DNA of 64,000 nt from Micropterix aruncella. Lineage: Eukaryota > Arthropoda > Insecta > Lepidoptera > Micropterigidae. The position numbers and the translations under genes are program-made. Shown here piece after piece: positions 45,540-57,119 of this stretch. Numbering within the stretch: position 1 is the first letter of the stretch; each line of letters opens with the position of its first letter. The stretch is from assembly GCA_944548615.1 (NCBI GenBank), contig OX155951.1, positions 16,293,502 to 16,357,501 of the forward strand. The letters run 5' to 3'. The notes beneath the pieces are model-generated. The model had not been told where the DNA came from. It ran no database searches and saw only the letters and a list, made by a program, of their open reading frames with translations.

Positions 45540-45830
45540 TGAGTCCCCTTTCAATTTAATCGCAATTACGCAGCCAGAGCTAATTAAAGAGCGATCGCAT
45601 ACGGTCGATGCGGCACAAAAAACGCAACAAGGGAGGGAGGAGAACGCGGTCACTTCAATAATAAAATGATCGTAAAACGCGGGGGCGGTTCGCACAGCAG
45701 CCGACCGTAATAGGGGCAAATAATATATGCTAATGATCATGGCCTGGCGGCACTGGGCGGCGGGAGGCGGCGGTGGGCGGCCGCGGGGACGCAGGGCGGG
45801 CGGCCGCCTGGGCGGAAAAGTCATCACAAC
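45540..45830. other. GC-rich unique island with homeodomain-like motifs
   Basis: The left half (45540-45700) is mixed-composition unique sequence with tcaatttaatcgcaattacg, gagctaattaaagagcgatc and ataaaatgatcgtaaaacgc, words that resemble homeodomain and Abd-B-type sites. The right half (45748-45818) is a G-rich run able to form quadruplexes. A 228-residue minus-strand frame (45408-46094) covers it, but its low-complexity and hydrophobic composition suggests chance. A conserved non-coding element is the best hypothesis. Confidence 0.3.
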
Positions 45831-45839
45831 GAGAGGACT

Positions 45840-46460
45840 ACGAGATAAAATGAAAATTAGATTCATTCTACGAAGAGAGCTACATTCAAACTTGGTCGCT
45901 ACATAATATAAATGGTGGCCACGGATTACTGAATTCATAAGCAGTCTGAATAATACAAAATTTAATATCTTATAAACGCGAAGCTTTTTACGGTATAGTA
46001 ACAACATTTCCACAGTGAAACGAAAGAGAACGTGCCATAGCTCTGTTATTGTGCATTCTATGATATTAAAAACAATCCGAGCCAGAAAAATCACGATTTC
46101 AGGTGGTGATAGAAGAAAACAACAAATTCGAAAATAAAGTTTCTGTTATGCATTTAATTAAAATAAGAATACCCATTAATATGGTACATTGCCCTACTTT
46201 TCACCAACAGTTGTACATAACGTGTTGTCTCAAGACCACGTAAGAACATAAGTTTGGCAATAGAAGTAACGGATTTCCCAACGCCAAAATCTCATTTTTA
46301 GTGCGATATGGCTTATGTATACCACATCTAATTTGTGAATAGATACACTATACGAAATCAAAGACCATCGGTGTTATTTGACATTACAAACAAACTTGTA
46401 ATCATATTTTCCACGATTTACGAAATTACCGATTTACCGCCATTATACCTCCAAAAATAA
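45840..46460. other. No gene seen
   Basis: AT-rich unique DNA without recognisable features. Confidence 0.4.
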
Positions 46461-46464
46461 AATA

Positions 46465-46735
46465 ATTCTCGGGCTATTGGACGACACCTTCTGCATACTG
46501 AAGGGTAAAGCTCAAACAGTGGAAGGATTCCTGGGTCATCTAAACTCCATACACCCAAAAATTAGACTTAACTAAGAAGTAGAAAAATAAGGCTATCATG
46601 CTTTTTTGGGCGTCCAGCTGAGGAGGAGAAGTGACAATACTATCGGTTATACATTATATCGGAAGCCTACACACACGGACAGATATTTTCATGCCAGCTC
46701 ACACCATCATCTAAGTTCAGCGCCAACGTATGTAC
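46465..46735 (+). pseudogene. Penelope-like element RT fragment
   Basis: One frame reads LLDDTFCILKGKAQTVEGFL...GHLNSIHPKI, two in-frame TAA stops (46573-46575 and 46588-46590), then HAFLGVQLRRRSDNTIGYTL...YRKPTHTDRYFHASSHHH. The DDTF motif corresponds to the catalytic YVDD-type motif of the Penelope reverse transcriptase palm, and YRKPTHTDRY is a hallmark just downstream in that family. The first motif residue(s) differ from the usual YVDD. Sequence ends abruptly at a TACG microsatellite. No GIY-YIG endonuclease was found directly downstream. Confidence 0.7.
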
Positions 46736-46885
46736 GTAAGTACGTACGAACATACGTACATACGTACATAAGTACATACGTACATACGTACATACGTACA
46801 TACGTACAACGTACGTATATACGTACATACGTACATATGTACATACGTACATACTTGCATACGTACATACGTGCATACGCACATA
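46728..46885. repeat. TACG/TACA tetranucleotide microsatellite
   Basis: About 155 bp of tacgtacatacgtac units, self-complementary in many registers, joined directly to the Penelope-like fragment. Tyr/Val/Thr-rich ORFs on both strands here are artefacts. Confidence 0.95.
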
Positions 46886-47297
46886 AATAATGAGAAATGT
46901 CATGATTTTCGGTAGCAGATAGGTTTTTCATATTAGAATCAAATGCGATAATTTAGCAACTAACAGGTTATTCTAAACTTTCAGATTTACGAAAATTCAT
47001 TGTTTAGTTTTTAGATAGTTTTGAAAAATTATTAGTTAGGATTGTCCCTCGTGTCCTGTTAGCATTGCAGCGACGAGGTGATCTGAAACTGAAAGTAGCT
47101 ATTGGGATCAGAGAGGTTATTTTTTTGAGGGTCTACCCTTCAGCTAGATTGTCTTCAGGAGGAGCCCTTACAACAGTGTATTCAATAAACATATCATGAC
47201 AAAAACCGCTGAAATTGGTAAAGTTTTGCAATATGGCTGCTGTCTAATATATTGAAAGAAATTAAAATATCCCAGAACTATTTTCAACGTTTGAAAG

Positions 47298-47618
47298 TGC
47301 AATGAGTTGCAACAATAAAACATAAGAAAATATCCCAGAACTAGGTAAAAATTATAGTAATGGAATAAGGAATTCTACTTTGACAAATATCGAGTAATAT
47401 AAACTTTTTTCAAACAATACTCCCCAAGAATTTCAGAATTTAAAATAGGTAATAATATTACTAGGTATTAGTATTGTTTAAAAATAGTTTATATTACACG
47501 ATATTTGTCAAAGTAGAATTCCTTATTCCATTACTATAATTTTTACCACGTTACTGGGGAAATAGTTCTGGGATATTTTCTTATTTTTTATTGTTGAAAC
47601 TCATTGCACTCATTGCAT
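47298..47618. mobile_element. 320-bp foldback element
   Basis: The left arm (47298-47435: tgcaatgag, cataagaaaatatcccagaa, ttatagtaatggaataagga, attctactttgacaaatatc) is repeated inverted at 47478-47618, with a centre of about 40 bp (aggtaataatattactaggt). Arms are nearly identical by eye; the right arm has a 12-bp insert (acgttactgggg) and a duplicated tcattgcac. A partial extra copy of aaaatatcccagaacta lies upstream at 47265. Confidence 0.75.
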
Positions 47619-47619
47619 T

Positions 47620-49495
47620 ATATTATAATTATGTCTGTCATTTTTTTTATTAACAAAACTACAGAAAAGACTATTTTTTGATTCAACAAAATTATCGTTT
47701 TTCCAAAATTAAAACAAATTAAGAGAAAAGTATCATAGTCTTACAGACAAAATCGCGAAGTAAAGTTTTTGGTCAAAATGCCCACATACTAAGAAACATA
47801 ATATAATAATTCTAAAATTACATACAATCCGAAACGCCATCGTTGATGTGATTGAAACCATATGCATATAATATTATTTGAGTGTGAAAAAGCAACGCCA
47901 TCCTTTAATTTAATGTTGCCATTACTTATAATATTTATCTCAAACAATGAGGTAATGCGATATCGAATTTAAAAACAATTATGGTAAACACTATTACTGA
48001 ATTACCTTGTTAACTGTAACTTAGATTACCATATTAATAGTAGGCATAATTATCTTCGATCCGTCTTGGTATTATAATTTAATTAAGTTGGAAGTGGCGT
48101 ATAAATGGTGGTTATTACAATATCATATGGTTAAGGGCATTACATTACATCACTATATATGTAGATAGTTGTGAACCACATTTTTCTTTGCTATATCCGT
48201 ATTATATCTGTAATACTACGTCCATTTGTTACATGCAATACGCGTAATATGGGTGATTCCAGCAAATATTTTTCTCAGTGGAAAGAAACGAAATTAGCTA
48301 TTCATTTCGATATCATAATGTATCGATATCTGACACTATTTTAGAGTTCGTTGAAGTTAAAGGGGGTATATACATGTGAAATAAGTTGTCGAGTAAATCA
48401 ATAAGTCGAAAAACGTCGTAAAAAAACCTTTATTGGTGTTTCGCTAAAATTCAGAAATATTTTTGTGACGATTTTCACTGTAATGCTGAAATTTACAAAA
48501 AAAAAACTAAAGAAATCTGAACGATTTTAGCCCTTGGAAAAATTATTTAATTATCTTCTAACTTACTTACTTTATAAAGGGATTCATAAAGTTAATTTGG
48601 CTGGTTTCTATTGATATATCTTCGCAAGTTTCTCAATAAGATATAGAAGATTACTAAATAAAACTTTACTCATTTAAAACGTTACATTTTTTACGTAGCT
48701 ACATATGTTTAAAATATGTCTAGTTAAATCTTTTGCATGTTCGTCAATCAACATTTTCTATTTTGTTTATGAGGTGTAAACGTCTTTTATATAATAAAAT
48801 CAAAGCAAAACATGCAAAGAAAACGGGGCGACTCGGCTGTAAGATCGTGAAAGTAATCCTGGAATTTATAACCATTTTTATTGCGGTTGAGAATGGTATA
48901 CATTCATGGACGATTAAATTTCGGATGCAAACGGCGATAACAGCATTCATGGCTCGTGTAAATTTGACCAAAGCCTCAGATCCGTTCATCCAGCTCACCC
49001 ACTAAATTCACATGGTACATTACCTGCGTTTGTCTGGCAAACACGTCGGACCCCAACGATAGCAGAAGAAATGCATGCGAAAATCAAGATTCACAAATGC
49101 TACTGCTAGTAGAGAACGAATTTATTTCGGCAACAATAACTTTAATACCGTAAGAGAATTTAATAATGAGACTATTATTAAAATGTTCTCAAAAACCTAT
49201 TAACAATAGGCTAATAATCTAAAAGAAGTGGAAAGATATTTGGAACGATTAACAAGACGTTTCATGCTCCTACAACTTGAGGCCTACGTGATAACGACAT
49301 AGCGCAAAGTGATCATATCTCCTAGTTGTGTGACGCACCAGGCGATGGAACTACCACTCATTAAAAGTGCATCATCAGCGGCAAAATAAATTTTACTTTC
49401 CCCAAAAAAATACATCGCGTTATACGTAGTATCACTGGGCCCGATTGCATTTCTCTTTGAAATAAAATCGGAATTAGTTCATGCCAGCGAGACAG
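47620..49495. other. No gene seen
   Basis: AT-rich unique DNA; one MITE end relative (atatttttctcagtg) at 48266-48280. The small frames at 48733-49005 on both strands have no recognised domain. Confidence 0.4.
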
Positions 49496-49499
49496 GGCA

Positions 49500-49990
49500 A
49501 TACGTTAGTTAGTTAGTTTACGTGTCCGGGCCAGGTTAGGACACGACTCTCCAAAAATATGCGGCCTGGGTGGTCTTATTGTTCGTCTCTTGTAGGTCCT
49601 GGTGTGTGATGGAAGTTGACATCTTAATTCTGCAGAGTTTTGCAGTCGTATGTTGGATTCGCCTTGTAGCACCAGTGGACTAGATTGGCTCGGCACCTTG
49701 TCACAGTGTCCTTTGGCCCGGTGGTAGAAGGATTGGCCGGTGAGTTTAGACTCACTGTTTCCAGGGACGCCCAATTGTTTATGGTCGCAAACCAGACAGG
49801 GGAGGCTCCTTCTGTTTCCCAAGGGCAATATGTTAGAACGGAATATAAAATGAAGACTGTCCAGGGTAGCCAGGGTAGAAGTCTACCCTGGACAACGGCG
49901 GCTGCAACGTCACCGAAACGTCGGGTGCTACAAATCTCACGCGGTAAATTCGTTTTCTATCCTATTTATAATGTCAAGCAACCGCAATAG
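49500..49990 (+). mobile_element. Possible Penelope-type terminal region
   Basis: A GC-richer segment ending gtcaccgaaacgtcgggtgc (49909-49928) and ctcacgcggtaaattcg. The CGAAACGTCGG phrase following an inverted pair (gtccagggtagcc/ctaccctggac at 49860-49892) resembles terminal sequences of Penelope-like elements, where hammerhead-type motifs are known. The full catalytic core (CUGAUGA) was not seen. Frames on both strands are not assignable. Confidence 0.3.
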
Positions 49991-49994
49991 TCTT

Positions 49995-51686
49995 CGATTT
50001 TATATTAATTATTATGTTCAATACGGCGACTTTCGTGGTATAAAGAAATGGCGGCGCACTGTAGATAGCGCTCTAAACACGCCTATATGGTATAAAATAA
50101 TAATATTATACCAAAACAATTTTTAAATCATAGCTCTCATTATATTAATATTATTTACATAAAGATTTTTTTTGGTATACAGGTTTCAATACGTTATAAT
50201 TACGTATTTTAAGTTTAGATAGACCTTTTTAAAGATCTTGGTATCTCCAGGAAAATAATCAACTCCTTTCTAGAAAAATTATCTAAAACCGCGATTTCTG
50301 CATCTCAAATTCTATGGCTTCGAAGGGGGAGTGAATGGGGGGTAAGGTGAACGCTCACATGTGGCAAGACAGCTGTCCTAAACCTACCACAGCCGGTTCG
50401 TAAGTCCGGAATCCACTGCTCACCCCCCAGAAGTGTAAAAATAAAATAGTATTATGATGGGCCCGACTCCGGTCGGTGAATTCCATGGCAGCTCCGTTTG
50501 TATTTTATTTATTTTTTATTTTTATTTATAGATGGCATTCGTATTATTTCTGTGATGTAATGCAATAAATGGCACTAGTAATTGAATGTTATTATTGCTA
50601 TTATTTGTTGAATTATTGGGTTTTATAATCAATCAGTCTATTAAAAACCATTAATTATCAATAGTATTATAGATGCCCAAATACATTACTATTAGTTTGT
50701 CCGTCAGTGCTATCAGCTCCATCTGCATTTCGTCGTTTCAGAAGAGCAGCCAAATCGCACTATGGAGATGGGCAATCTAATACAATATATAATAAAATTT
50801 AGAATTCGAGTTTGCATCGGATCTCAGCGTTTGCAGATTCTGAGAATCTAAAAAAAGTAATGTATGGACAATGTGTGTATGGCTGGGTGTGTCTGTGTGT
50901 GCGTGTCTGTGCCCACGATGTGTCAGGAACTACAGGACCAATTAGGATCAAATTACGTACAAAAATAATTCATCCTAATGCCGAAATGTCAAAGGCTGGT
51001 GAGAGATATCCTACATTCTGTTTGAGAACGGCGGCCTTTTCAAAATTTAAAAAAATCCTAAACCCGTTAATACCGGTTCTAGTGAAATAAATAAACGTGA
51101 CTTAGAATTCTAAAAACTTTGTCTACACGTCTTGCATCTCCACTGTGTTTTGAATTTAAAATGTTGTAGTCTTAAAATTTAACACGTCATAAACCCGTTA
51201 TTACATATGCTGGAGTGTAATAGAATCGTCATCGTATACTGACAATAATGCCTCTAACTTTGTTGAAGTCATTTCCTAATATATTTAGAGGTTTACGAGT
51301 TTTATATATTTTAAAAAAAAATGATGGGTAGAAAATGAAATCACGAGTATTATAGCTGATAAACAACAATTAAATTGAATATAAGAAAACCAAAGGGATT
51401 GAAACTCGAATGCAAATAAATTATCATACCTATTATAGAGCCAATACCTAGAACAGAGATGCATTGTATGTTGCATTGTATTTATCAAGATTAATTTTGG
51501 GAAAGTATATAATAATAATAATAACTTATTTAAGAGAAAATAAGATAAAAGTTAGGTATATCACAAAAGCTACCCAAATAGGATAATGCCCGTACTAGGG
51601 TAGATACCTTTCTTTCACAATTAAATTGTTCAATGTGAGCATAATTTTATACTGGAATTAAAATCTATGTTAATATTATATGTAGG
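49995..51686. other. No gene supported
   Basis: Mixed AT-rich DNA. A GC-richer stretch at 50325-50500 (gctcaccccccag...) may be an old repeat. The 92-residue frame at 50812-51090 has a TG-rich start and no recognised domain. Confidence 0.35.
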
Positions 51687-51692
51687 TACATA

Positions 51693-52078
51693 CAGGGTAA
51701 GTTTTTAATCAGTGACACTTTGTAGTGGTGAATCAGTACGACGTACTCAGCTGCTTTTGATTATTTTTTGAGGAAAACACAAAAAAAAAAAAAATTTTTT
51801 AATAGTATAAAAAGTTATGACCACGATGCGCTATCTAGCGGTAGGTAAAATATCGCTGGTATTGTTTATTAGCGATATTTAACCTACCGCCAGATGGCGC
51901 AGCGCGATCGACGCTTCTAAAACTTTTCTTCAATAGATAAGATTTACAAACTTGACAAATAAAAAAAAACATTTTTATTTATTTTTTTGTTTTTTTCCAA
52001 CATATTTTTTTTAAGTTTCTTACTTTGTCGTACTGATTCACCCACTATAAGAAAGTCACTAATTAAAAACTCACCCTG
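51693..52078. mobile_element. Palindromic MITE (ATCCTTGAAGTG family) copy
   Basis: Left end cagggtaagtttttaatcag, right end ctaattaaaaactcaccctg; central agcggtaggtaaaatatcgc against gatatttaacctaccgccag. TACATA flanks both sides (51687-51692, 52079-52084), though the region is TA-repeat-like so only TA may be the true duplication. Confidence 0.75.
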
Positions 52079-52149
52079 TACATATCATACATAATATTGT
52101 ACTATATATTATACATACATGTATATTATACATGGTCGCTAACTATTGG

Positions 52150-52572
52150 CCTCATACGCAAGCTCAAAGTTGCGCAGCGAGCCATGGAGAGAGCAATGCT
52201 TGGAGTTTCACTGCGTGATAGGATCCGAAATGAGGAAATCCGCAGAAGAACCAAGGTCACTGATGTAGCGCGTAAAATTACCAACTTGAAATGGCAATGG
52301 GCAGGCCACATAGCTCACATAACCGACAACTGTTGGGGAAAAAGGTTCTCGAATAGCGACCACGAACCGGAAGACACTGTATGGGACGCCCTCCCCCCCC
52401 CCCCACCCCCCCCCCCCCCACCCTCCCCTCACCCCAATCCTAAGATGTACCGATGACATAGCTAAGGTCGTAAGAAGTAGGTGGATAGAGGCGCCTCAAG
52501 ACCGCTCGTCATGGCATTCTATGGGACAGGCCTATGTCCAACAGTGGACGTATACCGTCTGATGATAATGAT
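52150..52572 (+). pseudogene. RTE-like LINE 3' end with poly-C expansion
   Basis: The frame encodes LKVAQRAMERAMLGVSLRDR and then IRNEEIRRRTKVTDVARKIT, NLKWQWAGHIAH, the conserved C-terminal region of RTE-type reverse transcriptases. After a C-rich tract (52390-52431) the frame shifts and the usual end follows: CTDDIAKVV, WHSMGQAYVQQWT, stop at 52560-52562. The element ends in tgatgataatgat, the short ATGATA-type tail typical of RTE. It is 5'-truncated, lacking endonuclease and catalytic RT motifs. Confidence 0.8.
52390..52431. repeat. Poly-C tract
   Basis: Long C runs with single A interruptions, encoding a spurious polyproline in the RTE remnant. Length may be assembly-sensitive. Confidence 0.9.
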
Positions 52573-52595
52573 ATATGTAATACACTAAATATTAC

Positions 52596-52623
52596 ACATA
52601 TATATATATATATATATATATAT
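52596..52623. repeat. TA dinucleotide microsatellite
   Basis: About 13 tandem TA units downstream of the RTE tail. Confidence 0.9.
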
Positions 52624-52779
52624 CATACATATGTTATACTACATATATTATAATATTATACATTTATTATTCTCTTTATTTATATTTTTTTAGACATACC
52701 TACTTGTAGATTGATATGATACCGGGTATTAACCATATTATTTTCAAGTAATGCAGTTGTTACCTATATATAGTTATGT

Positions 52780-53080
52780 GTCGGTCGTTCTCAGCCGAAC
52801 GTTGTTTAAATGCGTTAGCTTTTGAAAAATGGCGACCTCCGGCAGATACCACTTCTTCCCGGGAGCGTGTTTACTACTTGCGGCACCAGCGATTTAAGAT
52901 GTTTATTTCCACTTTGTTTTAAATTGCCCTCCGGCATAAAGCGTGTCGGTGAGCAAATGAGAAAAATCGGAGGTACAGTGCGAATAGCCGACGATAAATT
53001 CTCGCCAGGACTTACGAATTGCGAGCAGTACGGAAAACACTTTTCCGACGATTAGTGGGGCTTCAATAAAATTTACATCC
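52780..53080. other. Unique GC-richer island
   Basis: The segment including tttaagatgtttatttccac and ccctccggcataaagcgtgt is unique and GC-richer than its flanks. A 77-residue frame (52822-53055) has no recognised domain. Confidence 0.25.
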
Positions 53081-53289
53081 CTCGTTCCTTTAGGGCCTGG
53101 CCAAGAGATAAATAAACTGTAAAAACATTAATAGGTCATCCGGAAGTAGCTACGGTGAATACTAAATGGCAGTGTTTGCAAAACAACAGGAATAGCATAT
53201 ATTGGTTGTTAATAGTAGTAGTAGTAAACGGAGTGGGGATTTTGTTTCCAGCCCTTGATGTCATCTGGATCAATAGGATCTTTTGTAAC

Positions 53290-54040
53290 TATCCACTTTG
53301 TGGTTGGGTCGGTGGTCTACCAGTAGCCCGGTACTGCTTACCAGTCCATGCAGATCTCTGACTTACAAGTTAGGCAGATCGCTGGGTTCGAAAAAGGCTC
53401 GCCCCAGTAAACTGTGTCTTTATGCGGCGAGGCCTGGGCAGCGACCAACAATGTGTAAGCTGTCTTCAGGTTCTTCGCCACATATTCGGTAGTCCTTGCT
53501 CTCGGTCAAGCCAAGGTTGAATAGATGTGCTCAAAGGTTCTAAGGTTCTAAGGTTCTTCTTGCTCATGTCAAGTAGGGCCTTGGTTTTCTTTGGAAGTGG
53601 TTGCTCCATCATGGCTTTTGCCTGGCGACATCCTTGGCCCTGTTTCCAGGATGCCCGATGTTCCTGCTCCAAGCAGTCCCTGATGATTTTCTTACCTATA
53701 GCGAAGAGGACCCCAACAACTGGCTTCACCGGACATTCCAGTATCCTAGTTTTGCCAGTCTGTCGGCCTCTTCGTTGACGGGTATACCTTGATGGTCCGG
53801 TATCCATATTAAGATGATTTTATTGGCTTTTCCCAAATTGTTGAGGTCTCGCTCAACAATTTGTACAGTCCCAGACCACAGAAGATTCTGTGGTGGCTTC
53901 ACCCAGAGCGTCCAATGCTGCTCTGCTGTCAGAGCAGATTAGAATTTTTCTTTTGTTTTACCTCAAGTCGACTTTTGAGTTGTATGCATTCCAATATGCA
54001 TATGGTTGTTAAAAACTCAGTACTCTTTTTTCAGGATCCT
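53290..54040 (-). pseudogene. Non-LTR retrotransposon RNase H / C-terminal remnant
   Basis: On the minus strand: ECIQLKSRLEVKQK, then after a one-base shift KILICSDSRAALDALGEATT (about 53950-53890), then after another shift ILIWIPDHQGIPVNEEADRL (about 53815-53757), then KAMMEQPLPKKTKALLDMSK and HLFNLGLTESKDYRICGEEP...EDSLHIVGRCPGLAA. SDSRAAL and the HQGIPxNEEADRLAK motif are RNase H signatures of Jockey/I/R1-group elements, and the CxxCGEE...H..CP motif is their terminal zinc-knuckle-like region (first Cys changed here). Three or more frameshifts and stops mark it as dead. Confidence 0.75.
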
Positions 54041-54099
54041 GCACTGGTGTGTTGTTGAAGGGGGAATTTGAAGGATTTTACGCAAAGGAGGAGCATTAA

Positions 54100-57000
54100 A
54101 AATGCAGATGCATAAGAGGATCACAAAAGTGTAATATTTTTTATGTCTTCGTTAACTTTTCTATTTATTTAATTAATTATTATAGAGGAAAACATTCAGC
54201 GCTACAAAAATATTACAATTACATTAAATACATTCTTTTCTGGCCGATGGAATGTTTCAACTCCTTAATGATTAAGTCTCCAATACGAACAGTGCCTACA
54301 GTAAGGGATGGGAGTAGAAAAATGGAGGAGTGGGTAAAGTGTTGACATTACAGTCTAAAAATTACAGGGTAAAAATTCAGCCGTCACTTCTGCGTGTGAT
54401 AATTTATATTGGATTTCATATCCAATATTGGATCGCTCACATTCCGCCGCGGGTAGGCTTGCATCCAATGATGGACGGGTCACATCAGTCGGATTAACAG
54501 TCTACATAAATTACATTAATGAGCAGTACAAAGTATAACAAGAATATAATTCTTTATTTAAAAAGATATAAACAATAAAAAATACATTTCTATTAATAAT
54601 TATTAAAAAAAATACGTCAAAGAAAAAAACAAATAAAATGAATATTCCTAAATCATGTTGCAAAATGTATGAATATATTATTAGTAAAAAAAAGGAAAAA
54701 ATAACATTTCAAATCAAATTCAAACTTCAAACATAAAATAAAATCAAAAAGTCGATTATCTATAGCATAAATATAAAATTTTAAATGTCACGTCGCATTG
54801 TCGATTATGTTAGTTTATGTAGATAATTTCCTTATATTTTGTCTCCTCCGTGTTGAATTAGTCGATATTCTGGATTTTGGACATTTTTGAAACACATGTG
54901 GAACAAAAACTCACAATATGGCTTTGTTAATTTTCGGATACATAAAATGAATTCGGACCTACATCAAATGAATTCCTAATAATTCGAGGTAATTAATAAT
55001 GGGGAGTAGCATATCCAAAAATGATTGGCGCCGAAATAGCTTCTTTTTCGTTTTATTTATTATTGCTATTATCTTGTTTAAAACGGTGAATTAAGGGAAA
55101 ATATATTAGGTTTTCATGCTGTCATTATGCATGTGAATCGTTAGTTGAAAATGTTTGTAATCTCCCGTTAACATCCTGTATACAAACCTCAGAATTTGAC
55201 ATTCGAGTATTCTTTAATAAAATTCATTAGCCTTTCGCTCGAAGACATTTCTTATTATGAATAATTGTCTTTGAGCGAAACCCGACCAATCGAAACTCAC
55301 AATTTAATAAAATCGAGGATAAAGTTCTGTGAGCGCGCTTTGCATTGAGGATGAGCGATCGCGGCTCCAAGGGGCCACCGATTATGAATGAATTGCGCCT
55401 AATACACTAGTTGAGACACGCCTTTAAAAATAGATATTTTATAAATCAATAAAAGCTAATATTTCAGGGCATATATATTTATTATATTTTTATATTTTTA
55501 CACCTAATTAGAAAAAAATAAAATAAAATTACTGTTGAAGCGAATCTTGACATTCAATCAACATATCGAAGACAATGATAGAAGGTTATGAAGCCAATGA
55601 TAAATCAATAAAGAATTCTAGAAATCTCAATAAACAAACTTAAAAATAACATTTTGGTTATTCAAAGCAAATAAAATTGTTTTTGTTGATAGTGTAGGGT
55701 TGTCTGTGTTGAGCACAAACTCTGTATAACAAATTATCGATAATTACACCCGTATTACAAGAGCGTTTGTCGATGCGAAATTTCTATCCTATCTGGCTTG
55801 AGCACTTGACTTGACCATAGTAATCACATTTTTTTGCGATATAGCAACTGACTGAGCGTTGTTTGAATGTAGGCAGTTTTATTCAGGCGTATTTTCAATT
55901 ATGTCGTTTCTGTTATGCTACCCACATCTTCGAGACTAATCTGTGCTGGGGCGCGGCGCGCGGGCAAGTGCACAAAGGCAAATTAGAGGGGGAAGCCTTC
56001 AACGGGACGTCCGCGTCAAAATCGCAAGATGCATAAGTGGTTCCTTAAGAGGACGGAATGGTCGAAACTACTAATGGATAAGACGAGCGCCCTTAAGGGA
56101 GATTAATTATTTTGTTCCACAAAATGGTGGCTTTGTTTAGTTGAGGGGGGCGAATAGTGGTGGACAGATATCTAGAGATTTAACGTAGAAAATCAGCGAG
56201 CTCGGATGCGTAGCTTACGTAGCTACGATACGTGCTGCACATTTCCCTTTACGATAAATATTCATGACGTTATATCAGATCTTTCGGAAATGCCAAGCAA
56301 ACATCCGTCTTAAGGCTTCTCGTAAAAAGTAACTGCGGTCGGAACTCATATTTATAATCTCGGCACGCTCAAGGCCACGAGACACGACGCAAGGCGTGAG
56401 GAAATACAAGCAATAAACAGCATTTCATTTGCTACCTGTACCCGAATTAGAATGAAGTCGTTGATGATTTTTGAGCTTTAAATGTAATCAAAATCGATGC
56501 CGGGTAATGAGGGGAGGCAATCGCACCCGACTGAGCTACACTGTCTGTCGAAGGAATTTCAAACGTCAATAACTCGGCTAAAAATAGGCATAGTGCAGTC
56601 AACTTGATTTCTTAGTTATAGTCATAGTCATAATTTATTAATAATTCCAAAAAGTTAGATACTGCACAATAAGTAATTTTAGATAGACGCGAACTATTCA
56701 GACCTGTTTTAAAGGCAAGGTACTTTCGATTAAATTACTTTTGATTAAATATACTTCGATTAAAGTACTTTTGATTAAATTACAAAAACCACCATCAAAT
56801 TATTAAAATATCAATAATAATAACATATAATAAAGTTCAAATAATAATCAATAACATATAATAATGTAAAAATATTAATAGTAATGAATAACATACAAAA
56901 ATAATAATGTTCAATAATTTGTTAAATAATAACCAGCATGTGAGGTTATACAGTTATAAAACAAAATGTATTGACAAAAAAATACTCAAAAAGATATCAA

Positions 57001-57115
57001 AATAATCAATACCATATAATCAATATCACGTAAAAGTATTATTTTCTAAAATGTAAATTCAAGAATAAACAAATAGATTTGATAAATACTATTATTATCA
57101 TTTAAAAATCTAAAT
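54100..57115. other. No gene seen; hairpin and GC-richer islands
   Basis: Largely AT-rich unique DNA. Islands of balanced composition lie at 55320-55400 and 55920-56140 (gggacgtccgcgtcaaaatc, ggagattaattattttgttc), candidates for conserved non-coding sequence. Short direct repeats of ttttgattaaattac occur at 56730-56790. Confidence 0.35.
55233..55280. repeat. 15-bp hairpin
   Basis: tttcgctcgaagaca pairs with tgtctttgagcgaaa with one mismatch, around an 18-nt AT-rich loop. Confidence 0.7.
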
Positions 57116-57119
57116 TAAA

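Noticed and set aside
45408..46094. 228-residue minus-strand ORF
   Set aside because: Longest frame without a transposon motif, but the composition is hydrophobic and low-complexity, the middle is a polyproline/arginine run generated by a G-rich tract, and no domain is recognisable.
46728..46885. Possible CRISPR-like or regularly spaced repeat
   Set aside because: Simple tetranucleotide microsatellite without spacers; the genome is eukaryotic.
46606..46903. Tyr/Val-rich ORFs on both strands
   Set aside because: Translations of the TACG microsatellite; only the first 40 residues of the plus frame belong to a Penelope remnant.
52097..52456. Proline-rich protein frame
   Set aside because: Polyproline comes from a C-run; the rest is the RTE reverse transcriptase end.
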